Positions 1 through 7,662 of a DNA stretch of 48,152 nt are shown piece by piece. A model generated the notes under the pieces. The model saw only the letters and a list, made by a program, of their open reading frames with translations. It was not told where the DNA came from and did no database searches. The position numbers and the translations under genes were made by a program. Source of the stretch: Nonomuraea sp. SBT364 (GTDB taxonomy: Bacteria > Actinomycetota > Actinomycetes > Streptosporangiales > Streptosporangiaceae). The stretch lies in NCBI RefSeq assembly GCF_001083785.1, contig NZ_LAVL01000059.1, positions 1 through 48,152 of the forward strand, in the 5' to 3' direction. Positions within the stretch are counted from its first letter, which is position 1, and each line of letters begins with the position of its first letter.

Positions 1-1290
1 CTCCCGACTCCCACTCCGGCCTCCACACCGGCCTCCACGCCCACCCCGGCTCCGACGCTCTCACCGGCCGCGAAGGGCAAGGCGGCGGCCCAGCTCTTTT
101 CGCACAAGGCGAAAGGGAGCAGCAAGACCACGGTGTGGGAGCCGCTGGTCCTCAATGTGTCCGGACATTTCGTTATCCACCATGAGTTGAGGCTCTTCGG
201 CTTCAGCGCCACCGGCAAGAAGAAGTGGCAGCGCGAGATCCCCGAAGGGAAAGGCGACGACAACCAGTCCGCCCACACCGTGAACCTCAGCACGCCCTCC
301 GATACGTTGATCGTCACGTACAAGAAGCCGGTCGGCAAGTCGTCGATCTGGCCCGCGCCCCGTGTGGTCGAGGCGCTCGACCCCGCCACGGGGCGGACGC
401 TCTGGAAGGCCACCTCCTCGTGGGGCGCCACATACGGGCACATCGGGCTGGACGACACGGTCTACACCTCGGCCTGCCGAGGCACCCAGACCGGGAAACG
501 GGACGAATGCCGGCTGAGCGCGCGGGACCCGCGGACCGGGCGGGTGCGCTGGACGGTCCCCACCGGGCAGGTCCCCTCCATCGTGACCGGAGACGCCACG
601 ACACTGGTGCTGACCACCCTGCCGCGGGGATACAGGGGGAATTCCTGGCTGACCGCGCTGGACAAGAGAACCGGGGCACGACTTGGGCTCCACGTCGCGA
701 TCCCCCGCTTCGCGGGGCGCGCGGTGACGGACTACTCGTCCAGGACCTATCTGAAGGGCCGCACAGTGGCCGTGACCCTCAGCCGTGCGAACGCCGAGGC
801 CGAGCGGTGCGACTACGTGGCCGCCGGTCGCGACGTACGCACCGGCGACCGGGTCTGGCGCGCTGCCTGGCGGGACCCCGGCTGCGACCACGACAGGTTC
901 AGCGGCAGCAGCGCCATTCCCGCCGTGACCGCCGACGGCAAGCTGACACTCCGTGACCCCGCCACCGGCAAGATCGTCTGGAAGGGCGCGGTCTCCGGCC
1001 GAGTCGTCACCCTGGACGGCCGGGACGTGCTGGTGGATTCCAGCGAGGGGCTCAAGCTGTACGGCAAGGCGCGTACCTGGACGCTGCCCGACCGTCCCCC
1101 TGGCCTGCCCCTGCTGACGCGGCGACGGGTCCTGCTGGCGGGTCAGCAGGAGACGCTGGTCCACGACCGGCGCACCGGCAAGCTGATCGCATCGGCCAAG
1201 GGCGACCATGCTGGGGCCGGCGACGGCTGGGTGGCGACCTTCGGCCACAACGGCGACGGGACGACGACTTTCGTGATCTACCGGGTGTGA
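1..1290 (+). CDS. PQQ-like beta-propeller repeat protein, 5' end missing
   Basis: The reading frame is open from base 1, so the true start lies left of the window; 429 residues are visible. The first ~23 residues are a Pro/Thr/Ser/Ala-rich stretch, typical of a surface linker following a membrane anchor or a kinase domain. After it come several propeller-blade signatures of the PQQ_2 type: ALDPATGRTLWKA, SARDPRTGRVRW and LRDPATGKIVWKG, each with the D-x-x-T-G-x-x-x-W pattern. Proteins of this fold are usually scaffolds, sensors or outer parts of membrane complexes; no catalytic residues for a quinoprotein dehydrogenase are evident. It ends 185 bases before the next gene and seems unrelated to that cluster. 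The fold is fairly sure, the function unknown. Confidence 0.75.
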   Translation, partial: LPTPTPASTPASTPTPAPTLSPAAKGKAAAQLFSHKAKGSSKTTVWEPLVLNVSGHFVIHHELRLFGFSATGKKKWQREIPEGKGDDNQSAHTVNLSTPSDTLIVTYKKPVGKSSIWPAPRVVEALDPATGRTLWKATSSWGATYGHIGLDDTVYTSACRGTQTGKRDECRLSARDPRTGRVRWTVPTGQVPSIVTGDATTLVLTTLPRGYRGNSWLTALDKRTGARLGLHVAIPRFAGRAVTDYSSRTYLKGRTVAVTLSRANAEAERCDYVAAGRDVRTGDRVWRAAWRDPGCDHDRFSGSSAIPAVTADGKLTLRDPATGKIVWKGAVSGRVVTLDGRDVLVDSSEGLKLYGKARTWTLPDRPPGLPLLTRRRVLLAGQQETLVHDRRTGKLIASAKGDHAGAGDGWVATFGHNGDGTTTFVIYRV

Positions 1291-1475
1291 CCTCCGTCCC
1301 CGGACCGGACGGACGCCGGTTCTCTCCCTCTGACCAGGCATGACGCCTGCCTTCACAAGGGCGTTGCAGTGATCTCCAAGTGAGTTGCCAGGCGGGATCG
1401 CGACGATCTCCCCTGTCCGAGCCGCCGGCAGGGAACGGGCGGCGGATTCACAGGTATGCGTCCACTGGGGGGAGC

Positions 1476-3512
1476 ATGACCATCAGCGCGGAGGAGACGC
1501 GTCCGGGCACGGGCCCGATGAGCGTCTGCCTGATCGGGAAGTACCCGCCGATCGAGGGCGGGGTGAGCGCGCAGACCTACTGGGCGGCGCGGCTGCTGGC
1601 CGAGAGGGGTCACCACGTCTACGTGGTGACCAACGCCGACGAGGTCGAGGAGCGGTTCCGGCTGGGGCTCGGGGACGAGGACGCCGCCGCGTACGAGCCG
1701 CGCTTCCCCGGCGGCGGTTTCGTCCGGGTCTTCCGGCCGGAGCGGTTCGGGCGGCGCATGGACCACATCCCCCAGGGCAACCCGTTCGTCAGCAAACTGG
1801 CGGGGCTGGCCCTGCAGGTGGTGCGGGAGTTCGGCTGCGACGTCGTGGTGGGCTCCTACCTGGAGCCGTACGGCGTGGCCGCGCACCTGGTAAGCGGCTG
1901 GACCGGGCTGCCACTGCTCGTCCAGCACGCCGGCAGCGACCTGGATCGGCTCATGCGCGTCCCCGAGCTCGGGACCGCGTACCAGGAGGTGTTCCGCGCC
2001 GCGCACACCGTCATCACCAAGCCCGGCCTGGTCGGCAGGTTCCTCGGCATGGGAGTGGCCCGCGACGCGATCCGCATGTCCCCGCCGTACGCGGTGCCAC
2101 CGTGCTTCCACCCGGACGCCGTGCCGCTGTCGGCCGAGGAGATCGGCGCCCTGGCACACTCGCTGCCCGGCGCGCCGCCGATGCCCGCCTACGACCCGTC
2201 CCTGCCCACCATCGGGATGTACGGCAAGCCGGGCGAGTTCAAGGGCACCCTCGACCTGATCGCCGCGCTCGGCCGGGTACGGGCGTCCGGCAGGTCGTTC
2301 AACCTGCTGCTGATGTCCGGCCGCTCCCGTACGGCCATGTTGCGCGACGCGGTCGCCGCCCACGGCCTGGAAGACCGCGCCTGGCTGCTGCCGTTCGTGC
2401 CGCACTGGAAGGTTCCGCGTTTCATCCGGGCCTGCACCGCGACGTGTTTCCTCGAACGCGACTTCCCCGTGGTCATCCACGGGCCCGTGGTGCCGCGCGA
2501 GGTGCTGGCCTCCGGGACGTGCCTGGTGCTGTCCGGCGAGATCCACGACAAGCAGATCTACCGCGACACGCTCGGCGACGGTGACAACTTCGTGCTGGTC
2601 CCCGACCCCAAGGAGCATGACGTCCTGGCCGACCGGCTCCAGGGGCTGATCGACCGGCCGCAGACCGCCGCCGAGATCGGCGCGCGCGGGCGGCTGGTGG
2701 CCGCGGACTTCCCCGGTCCGGGCCCGTTCGCCGAGGCGTGGGAGGCGCTGCTGGAGGACGCCGCCGGACGCGCGCCGTCCGCCGGCCGGGCCGTCCCGCC
2801 CGCGCGGGGGACGTTCGCCGAGTGGGTGGAGGGGCGACTGCCGTGGGCCCGCGAGGTCCTCGGCGACGCGCTGGACGAGCTGACCGCCGGCTTCACCGCG
2901 GACCACCCCGGCTGCGGCCCCGCCCCGGACGGCGCCGCCGGACACGCCGACGGTCACGATCTGGCCGTGCTGGACGCGTACTGCGAGCACCTGGACAAGC
3001 GGTACGACGGTCCGGCGCTGCGCCAGGTGCGCGAGCTGGTCCGCTACCAGCGGGCCCGGCTGTGGGCGCTGCGGGCCGGCGAGACCCGTCCCGGCCCCGT
3101 CCTGTCCCCTGCCCCGGACGCGCTCGCCGGCCTGCCCATCACCGCCGAGTCGGTGGGCCCGCTGCATCCGCTGCTGAGGGCCGAGATCCGCCTCGAACAC
3201 TTCGACGGGGAGACCGTGCGGCGCTTCTGCCGGACGGGCGACGCCTACGCAGCACCCGGTCGCGGCCGCGTCGTGGTGTGCTTCGCCCGCCTGGCCAACC
3301 TCGCCACCACCGAGCTGCGCATGAACGAGGCGACCGCCATGCTGCTGGACGCCTGCGACGGCGGCGTGCCGACCGCCGCGCTGGTGGAGCGCCTGGCCCG
3401 GCGCGGCGGGGTGGAGCCGGCGGAGCTGACGCCCCGGCTGCTGGCCACGCTGGCCAAGCTGTATCGGGCCGGGGTGCTGGTGTTCACCCGGCCGCCCGCG
3501 CCGCAGGACTGA
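1476..3512 (+). CDS. Glycosyltransferase (GT4-like) fused to a RiPP partner-type C-terminal domain
   Basis: 678 aa; the ATG at 1476 is chosen because GGGGGGAG lies just upstream. Residues ~15-410 look like a GT-B glycosyltransferase: an N-terminal CLIGKYPPIEGGVS loop typical of GT4 enzymes, a MYGKPGEFKGT segment opening the second Rossmann domain near residue 248, and a donor-site region around FPVVIHGPVVPREVLASG in which the usual first Glu of the EX7E motif is not obvious. Residues ~440-678 are extra. They contain a helical region and then a small winged-helix-like part with TELRMNEATAMLLDACDG near 611-629, which matches RMRVNAATAALLEASDG in the protein encoded at 4965. I infer that the enzyme glycosylates the cluster's peptide and uses the fused domain to bind it. 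It is the first gene of a run of eight. Sugar donor and acceptor cannot be read from the sequence. Confidence 0.75.
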   Translation: MTISAEETRPGTGPMSVCLIGKYPPIEGGVSAQTYWAARLLAERGHHVYVVTNADEVEERFRLGLGDEDAAAYEPRFPGGGFVRVFRPERFGRRMDHIPQGNPFVSKLAGLALQVVREFGCDVVVGSYLEPYGVAAHLVSGWTGLPLLVQHAGSDLDRLMRVPELGTAYQEVFRAAHTVITKPGLVGRFLGMGVARDAIRMSPPYAVPPCFHPDAVPLSAEEIGALAHSLPGAPPMPAYDPSLPTIGMYGKPGEFKGTLDLIAALGRVRASGRSFNLLLMSGRSRTAMLRDAVAAHGLEDRAWLLPFVPHWKVPRFIRACTATCFLERDFPVVIHGPVVPREVLASGTCLVLSGEIHDKQIYRDTLGDGDNFVLVPDPKEHDVLADRLQGLIDRPQTAAEIGARGRLVAADFPGPGPFAEAWEALLEDAAGRAPSAGRAVPPARGTFAEWVEGRLPWAREVLGDALDELTAGFTADHPGCGPAPDGAAGHADGHDLAVLDAYCEHLDKRYDGPALRQVRELVRYQRARLWALRAGETRPGPVLSPAPDALAGLPITAESVGPLHPLLRAEIRLEHFDGETVRRFCRTGDAYAAPGRGRVVVCFARLANLATTELRMNEATAMLLDACDGGVPTAALVERLARRGGVEPAELTPRLLATLAKLYRAGVLVFTRPPAPQD

Positions 3513-3523
3513 CCGGCGCCGTC

Positions 3524-3567
3524 GCACGGAGCCGGGCTCTCGCCACGCCGATCGAGCCCGGCCGTGC
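3524..3567 (+). other. Imperfect hairpin upstream of the first precursor gene
   Basis: Arms GCACGG(AG)CCGGGCT and AGCCCGGCCGTGC can pair, with a 2-base bulge and a ~16-base loop, between the glycosyltransferase stop and the precursor start. There is no T run after it, so it may be an mRNA processing or stabilising element rather than a terminator. Confidence 0.35.
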
Positions 3568-3643
3568 CCCCATGCCTCGGAGCGCGTACGGCGGGGCGCC
3601 CGCCCGTGTCCGGCGCGCCCGGCGGAGAGAAAGGAAGACACCG

Positions 3644-3766
3644 ATGACCACCACGCAGTCACCCGCGCTCGCGGGCCTGGAGTTCGAGCTGGAGCAGCTC
3701 GCCACCCGGTTCGCCGCGGCCGAGCCGGAGGTCTCCTGCGCGGGCTGTTCCAGCTGCAAGGCCTAG
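3644..3766 (+). CDS. RiPP precursor peptide 1 (40 aa, Cys-rich core)
   Basis: A 40-aa peptide with a strong ribosome site (AAAGGAAG, 3630-3637) six bases before the ATG. The N-terminal ~28 residues are acidic and helical-looking, with the motif LEFELEQL. The C-terminus is EVSCAGCSSCKA, with Cys at 32, 35 and 38 in C-x2-C-x2-C spacing. The second peptide at 3864 shares both the LEFELEQL leader and the P-x-V-S-C-x-G-C-x-S-C junction, which is strong evidence that both are real genes and substrates of one machinery. The DUF692/MNIO oxidase two genes downstream belongs to a family that modifies Cys residues of such peptides. No export signal peptide or double-Gly cleavage site is evident. The cleavage point is unknown; Val30-Ser31 is a plausible boundary by conservation. 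Confidence 0.85.
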   Translation: MTTTQSPALAGLEFELEQLATRFAAAEPEVSCAGCSSCKA

Positions 3767-3786
3767 CGGCCCGCGCCACCCAGGCT

Positions 3787-3834
3787 CCGGCCGGGGACAG
3801 CCCGGCCGGCTCCCGGACGGGTCTTCCGTCCGGG
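3787..3834 (+). terminator. Two tandem hairpins between the precursor genes
   Basis: Two perfect 9-bp stems with 5-base loops stand side by side. The first has arms CCGGCCGGG and CCCGGCCGG (3787-3809); the second has arms CCCGGACGG and CCGTCCGGG (3812-3834). Neither is followed by a T run. They could terminate part of the transcription after precursor 1 or protect its mRNA end, giving unequal amounts of the two peptides and the enzymes. Confidence 0.6.
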
Positions 3835-3863
3835 AAACCCACCTCACGAAGAGGAGAGTCACG

Positions 3864-4031
3864 ATGAGCACCATGACCATGGAGGGCCTCGCCCTCACCG
3901 GGGCCGCGCTGGAGTTCGAGCTCGAGCAGCTCGAGTCGAAGATCGTGATGGCTCAGCCGCAGGTGTCCTGCAGCGGTTGCGGCAGCTGCTCGGGCTGCGC
4001 ACACAGCGGCTGCTCCGGCTGCGCCCACTAG
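3864..4031 (+). CDS. RiPP precursor peptide 2 (55 aa, six-Cys repeat core)
   Basis: A 55-aa peptide preceded by GAGGAGAG about five bases before the ATG. Its leader has LEFELEQL, as in precursor 1, and the core begins QVSCSGCGSC. Cys residues lie at 36, 39, 42, 45, 50 and 53, and the end is two CSGCAH units (42-47 and 50-55), so the core looks like an expanded tandem-repeat version of precursor 1. His follows at the end of each unit, which together with the Cys ladder resembles a metal-binding surface. The gene directly precedes a very strong hairpin and then the MNIO gene. That this is a precursor rests on the shared leader, small size, Cys-rich tail and context; the modification itself cannot be seen. 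Confidence 0.87.
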   Translation: MSTMTMEGLALTGAALEFELEQLESKIVMAQPQVSCSGCGSCSGCAHSGCSGCAH

Positions 4032-4047
4032 GCGCCGCGCACGGCCT

Positions 4048-4086
4048 GCCGCCCGCCCGGCGTACCGGGTACGCCGGGCGGGCGGC
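4048..4086 (+). terminator. Very strong hairpin (18-bp perfect stem, 3-base loop)
   Basis: Bases 4048-4065 pair perfectly with 4069-4086, leaving the loop CGG. The stem is nearly all G/C and sits 16 bases after the precursor 2 stop and 33 bases before the MNIO start. No U tract follows. In many RiPP operons such a hairpin lets most transcripts end after the precursor and only some read into the enzymes; that role is inferred here. Confidence 0.75.
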
Positions 4087-4119
4087 TGTCACATCCCCGT
4101 CCACCATGAGGAGTCACGC

Positions 4120-4968
4120 ATGTTCGACGAACTACCGGAGCTCGGGGCCGGGCTCGGCTACCGCATGCCGCTGCACGAGCAGACGATGGCCGCCGCCGAT
4201 GAGATCGACTTCCTTGAGATCATCTCCGACCAGTACCTGTACGCGGCCCCCGACAAGGTGGACCGCCTGCTCGCGCTGCGGGAGAGCTTCCCGCTGATCC
4301 CGCACGGCGTCGGCCTGTCGATCGGCACCGACGTGCTGCCCGATCCGAACTACCTGTCGCGGCTGGCCGCCCTGGTGGAGCGGACCGGCGCGCCCTGGTT
4401 CAGCGACCACCTGAGCTTCACCAAGACGCCGGAGACCAACATCGACCAGCTCACCCCGCTGTGGTTCACCGAGGAGAGCCTGCGGATCGTCTGCCGCAAC
4501 GTCAAGGAGGTCACCACCAGGATCGACGCGCCGTTCCTGCTGGAGAACATCACGTACTACGCCGAGCTGCCCGGCGGGGAGATGAGCGAGGCGGAGTTCA
4601 CCACCCGCGTGCTGGAGGAGACCGGTGCCGGCCTGCTGCTGGACGTGAACAACGTCTGGGTCAACTCCATCAACCTGGGCTTCGACCCGTACGAGTTCCT
4701 GGACGCCATCCCGCTGGAACGCACGGTGCAGATCCACATCGCCGGCGGCAAGGAGATCGGCGGCATGCTCGTCGACACGCACAGCGAGCCGGTGGACGAG
4801 GAGGTCTGGAAGCTGCTCGGCCACGTGCTCGACCGGGCGCCGGTCAAGGCCGTGCTGCTGGAGTGGGACCAGGGCTGGCCGGAGTTCGGCGAGATCGTGG
4901 ACCACGTACGGCGGGCCAGGGACCTGATGCGCCGGGAACGGCCGGTCCCCGGCGGGACCTCCGCATGA
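4120..4968 (+). CDS. DUF692 multinuclear non-heme iron-dependent oxidase (MNIO), peptide-modifying
   Basis: 282 aa, the usual MNIO length; AGGAG lies six bases upstream of the ATG. The TIM-barrel family motifs appear in order: GAGLGYR (9-15), FLEI with Glu33, PHGVGLS with His62, SDHLSF with Asp96/His97, LLENITYY with Glu142/Asn143, LLLDVNNVW with Asp175/Asn177, IHIAGG with His206, DTHSEPV with Asp219/His221, and EWD at 248-250. These are the positions expected to hold the iron ions in characterised members such as MbnB (methanobactin) and TglH, enzymes that use oxygen to rebuild Cys residues of a precursor peptide. The substrates are almost surely the two Cys-rich peptides just upstream. The next gene overlaps by four bases and should encode its partner. 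Which Cys chemistry results (oxazolone/thioamide, carbon excision, heterocycle) cannot be told. Confidence 0.92.
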   Translation: MFDELPELGAGLGYRMPLHEQTMAAADEIDFLEIISDQYLYAAPDKVDRLLALRESFPLIPHGVGLSIGTDVLPDPNYLSRLAALVERTGAPWFSDHLSFTKTPETNIDQLTPLWFTEESLRIVCRNVKEVTTRIDAPFLLENITYYAELPGGEMSEAEFTTRVLEETGAGLLLDVNNVWVNSINLGFDPYEFLDAIPLERTVQIHIAGGKEIGGMLVDTHSEPVDEEVWKLLGHVLDRAPVKAVLLEWDQGWPEFGEIVDHVRRARDLMRRERPVPGGTSA

Positions 4969-5891
4969 GCATCCTGGACATGCAGCGGGCCTTCGGCAGG
5001 ATGCTGACCGACAAGGCGTTCCAGCGCATGTTCCTGGACGGCGACCCGGCGGCGACCGAGCCGTACCGGCTCACCGAGGCCGAGCTGGCGAGCCTGCGCG
5101 GCCTGGACCGGGGACGGCTCGCCCTGCAGGCGGAGCTGCTCGCCAACAGCAGGCTGGAGCTGGCGCTCGGCGCGCTGCCGCTGACCTCGCTGCTGCTGCA
5201 CCACCAGTTGCACGACCACGTGGACCGGTTCTGCGCCGAGTTCCCGCCCGTGCCGGAATCCCTCGGGGCGATGATCGTGGAGGCCGAGCGGCTGTGCGAG
5301 TTCGCCGTGCGGCTGCTGCGGGAGGGCACGCTGGAGCCGGTCTGGGCCGAGGACGTCGTCGCCTACGAACGGGTGCTGCTCGACCTCAGCACCAGCGGCG
5401 AGGCGTGGGCGGGGGCGGCGACGATCGCCCTGCTCAACGACGGTATCGCCGCGCCCTCCGCCGAAGATTTGCCGGGCCTCGTCCCGGTCACCGCCGCCAA
5501 CACCAGGATCGTCCCGTTCTTCCACGATCTCGCGGAGCTGGTGCCCCGGCTGGAGGACGGCGAGATCCCCGCCGGGGTGACCCGGCTGGAGCGGCCGCAG
5601 CTTCTGCTGTTCGTCAAGCGGCCGGGCGCGGTGTTCGTCCGCCGGATGCGGGTGAACGCCGCCACGGCCGCGCTCCTGGAGGCAAGCGACGGGCGTCGTA
5701 CCGTCGCCGAGGTGTGCGCGGCCGTGGCGGGCGCGTCGGGCCCCGGCGCGCTCAGCCCGCCGGCGCGGCAGGCCGCCCTGGACATGTTGCTGCTGCTCAG
5801 AGACCACGGCGCGATCGGCCTGCGCCCCCGAATGGACGACGCGTCCACGGAGTACGACGGGGCCGCGGCGAGCGACGGAAGGAACGGCTGA
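4965..5891 (+). CDS. MNIO partner protein (MbnC-like role, PqqD-like C-terminus)
   Basis: 308 aa; the start overlaps the MNIO stop (ATGA), implying coupled translation and equal amounts. The N-terminal ~190 residues are predicted helical, with Leu/Arg-rich segments (SLRGLDRGRLALQAELLANSR, HHQLHDHVDRFC), loosely like the DUF2063/MbnC-type proteins that accompany MNIOs. The C-terminal ~90 residues (RPQLLLFVKRPG, then RMRVNAATAALLEASDG) resemble the small winged-helix PqqD/RRE fold that binds RiPP leader peptides. The same C-terminal motif occurs in the glycosyltransferase at 1476. I infer that it delivers the precursor to the oxidase. The assignment rests on position and motif resemblance. Confidence 0.65.
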   Translation: MSILDMQRAFGRMLTDKAFQRMFLDGDPAATEPYRLTEAELASLRGLDRGRLALQAELLANSRLELALGALPLTSLLLHHQLHDHVDRFCAEFPPVPESLGAMIVEAERLCEFAVRLLREGTLEPVWAEDVVAYERVLLDLSTSGEAWAGAATIALLNDGIAAPSAEDLPGLVPVTAANTRIVPFFHDLAELVPRLEDGEIPAGVTRLERPQLLLFVKRPGAVFVRRMRVNAATAALLEASDGRRTVAEVCAAVAGASGPGALSPPARQAALDMLLLLRDHGAIGLRPRMDDASTEYDGAAASDGRNG

Positions 5892-5892
5892 A

Positions 5893-7662
5893 GTGTGCGG
5901 AATCGTGGCTGTGATCGGCGAAGGTGTGGCCGGAGGGAGCGCGCCCCTGGTGACGGAGATGACGCGGACGCTGGCCCACCGGGGGCCGGACGACTCGGGC
6001 ACGCACCTGTCCGGTGACGTCGGGCTGGGTTCGCGGCGGCTGAGCGTCATCGACGTCGAGCGTGGCCGTCAGCCCATCGAGTCGGCCGACGGGCGGCTGC
6101 GCCTGGTCGCCAACGGCGAGATCTACAACCACCGCGAGCTGCGCGAGAGCCTGCGGGCACGCGGCCACACCTTCGCCACGGGCTCCGACAGCGAGGTCAT
6201 CCTGCACCTGTACGAAGAGTACGGCGACCGGTGCGCCGAGCATCTGCGCGGCATGTACGCCTTCGCCATCGCGGACGGCGACCGGGTGCTCCTGGCCCGC
6301 GACCCGCTGGGCATCAAACCCCTGTACCACGCCCGCCTGCCCACCGGGGAGCTGCTGTTCGCCTCGGAGATCAAGGCGCTGCTGCGCGCCCCCGGGCTCG
6401 ACGCCGGACTGGACCCGCAGGCGTTCGCCGACACCCTGGTCCTGGGCCACCCGGCAGGTGACCACACCTACTTCCGGCACATCCGCAGCGTGCCGCCCGG
6501 CCACACGATGACCGTCTCCGCCGCCGGGCCCGGCACCCCGCTCCCCTTCGGCGGCGGCGAGGAGGCGGCGGCGGCCCCCGCCTCCTTCGACGAAGCGGTG
6601 GACCTGCTGATCGGCCGCCTGCGCCACGCCGTCCGCTCGCATCTGGTGGCCGACGTCGAGGTCGGGCTCACGCTGTCGGGCGGGCTCGACTCCGCCGTGC
6701 TGGCCACGCTGATGCGCCGGGAGCGGGGCGGGCCGTTCCGCGTGTACAGCGTCGCCGACTCCGACGGGCACCCCGACCTGGTGCAGGCCCGCGGCCTCGC
6801 CGCCTCGATGGGACTGCCGCACCGGGTGAGCGTGCTGGACTTCGACACCTACCTGGAGACCGTGCCCGCCTACCTGTGGTCGGCCGAGGCGCCGATCGGC
6901 CTGGGCGGGCTGCCGCTGTACCACCTGGCCGGGCTGATCGCCCACGACCTGAAGGTGTGCCTGAACGGCGAGGGCGCCGACGAGCTGTTCGGCGGATACG
7001 CGGAATACCTCGACCGGGGCACCCGTGCCCGCTACGTCGCCGCGCAGTTGCCGAAGCTGCGGCGGCTGGCCGCGTTGCCGAGCCCGCGGGCGCGGGAGAT
7101 CCTCGACGGCCTGTCGGGCGAGCATCCGTTCAGCGGCTACCTGGAGCGGGTCCTCGCCGACAACATGCGCGATCAGCTCGTCCGGCTGCACCTGGAGCCG
7201 CTGGACAAGTCGTCGATGGCGGCCGGTCTGGAGATGCGGGTGCCGTTCATGGACGACTCCCTCGTGCGGTTCGTCACCTCGCTGCCGGCCGCGTACAAGG
7301 TGGACGCGCGTTTCGGGTTCCAGAAGCACCTGCTTCGGCGGGCCGCCCTGCGGTTGTGCGGCGGCGACGGACCGCTGGCCGACAGCGTCCTGCGCCGCAA
7401 GATCGGCGCGCCGTCGTCGGGGATGCGGCTGCGCGGCCGGCTGGAACGGCTGTGCGAACGGTCGCTGCCGGCCGGCTACCGCGAGAAGCACGAGTTCGGC
7501 TTCTGCTTCGACAGCAACCTGGAGCTGCTGGTGTTCGACCTCTTCACGGAGATCTTCGTGACCGGGCGGGGCGCCTACCCGCACGGCCTGTCGCTGCTGG
7601 ACTTCGTCGCCGAGCGCGCGGGACGGCCGGTCGCCTCGCTCGTCACCGCCGATGCCGGCTGA
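5893..7662 (+). CDS. Asparagine-synthetase-like amidotransferase (class II glutaminase + ATP-PPi domain)
   Basis: 589 aa with a GTG start one base after the preceding stop. The protein begins M-C-G-I-V, so after Met removal Cys2 is the N-terminal nucleophile of a class II glutamine amidotransferase. Supporting sites are HRGPDDSG (29-36), R49, NGEIYNH (74-80) and GSDSE (97-101). The synthetase domain has the pyrophosphate loop SGGLDS at 262-267 and GEGADELFGGY further on. Housekeeping AsnB makes Asn from Asp, but here the gene sits inside a peptide-modification operon. Lasso-peptide cyclases of this family have usually lost the Cys; this one keeps it, so ammonia transfer to a peptide carboxylate (C-terminal or Asp/Glu amide) fits better than macrolactam formation. 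The target is inferred. Confidence 0.88.
   Translation: MCGIVAVIGEGVAGGSAPLVTEMTRTLAHRGPDDSGTHLSGDVGLGSRRLSVIDVERGRQPIESADGRLRLVANGEIYNHRELRESLRARGHTFATGSDSEVILHLYEEYGDRCAEHLRGMYAFAIADGDRVLLARDPLGIKPLYHARLPTGELLFASEIKALLRAPGLDAGLDPQAFADTLVLGHPAGDHTYFRHIRSVPPGHTMTVSAAGPGTPLPFGGGEEAAAAPASFDEAVDLLIGRLRHAVRSHLVADVEVGLTLSGGLDSAVLATLMRRERGGPFRVYSVADSDGHPDLVQARGLAASMGLPHRVSVLDFDTYLETVPAYLWSAEAPIGLGGLPLYHLAGLIAHDLKVCLNGEGADELFGGYAEYLDRGTRARYVAAQLPKLRRLAALPSPRAREILDGLSGEHPFSGYLERVLADNMRDQLVRLHLEPLDKSSMAAGLEMRVPFMDDSLVRFVTSLPAAYKVDARFGFQKHLLRRAALRLCGGDGPLADSVLRRKIGAPSSGMRLRGRLERLCERSLPAGYREKHEFGFCFDSNLELLVFDLFTEIFVTGRGAYPHGLSLLDFVAERAGRPVASLVTADAG

Noticed and set aside
1353..4028. An 891-codon open frame on the minus strand across the glycosyltransferase and precursor genes
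   Set aside because: It is antisense to well-supported genes, rich in Arg, Gly and His, has no domain motifs and arises from high GC at third codon positions.
3644..4031. Lanthipeptide or thiopeptide assignment for the Cys-rich peptides
   Set aside because: No LanB, LanC, LanM or YcaO-type gene is present in the operon; the MNIO enzyme explains the Cys content better.
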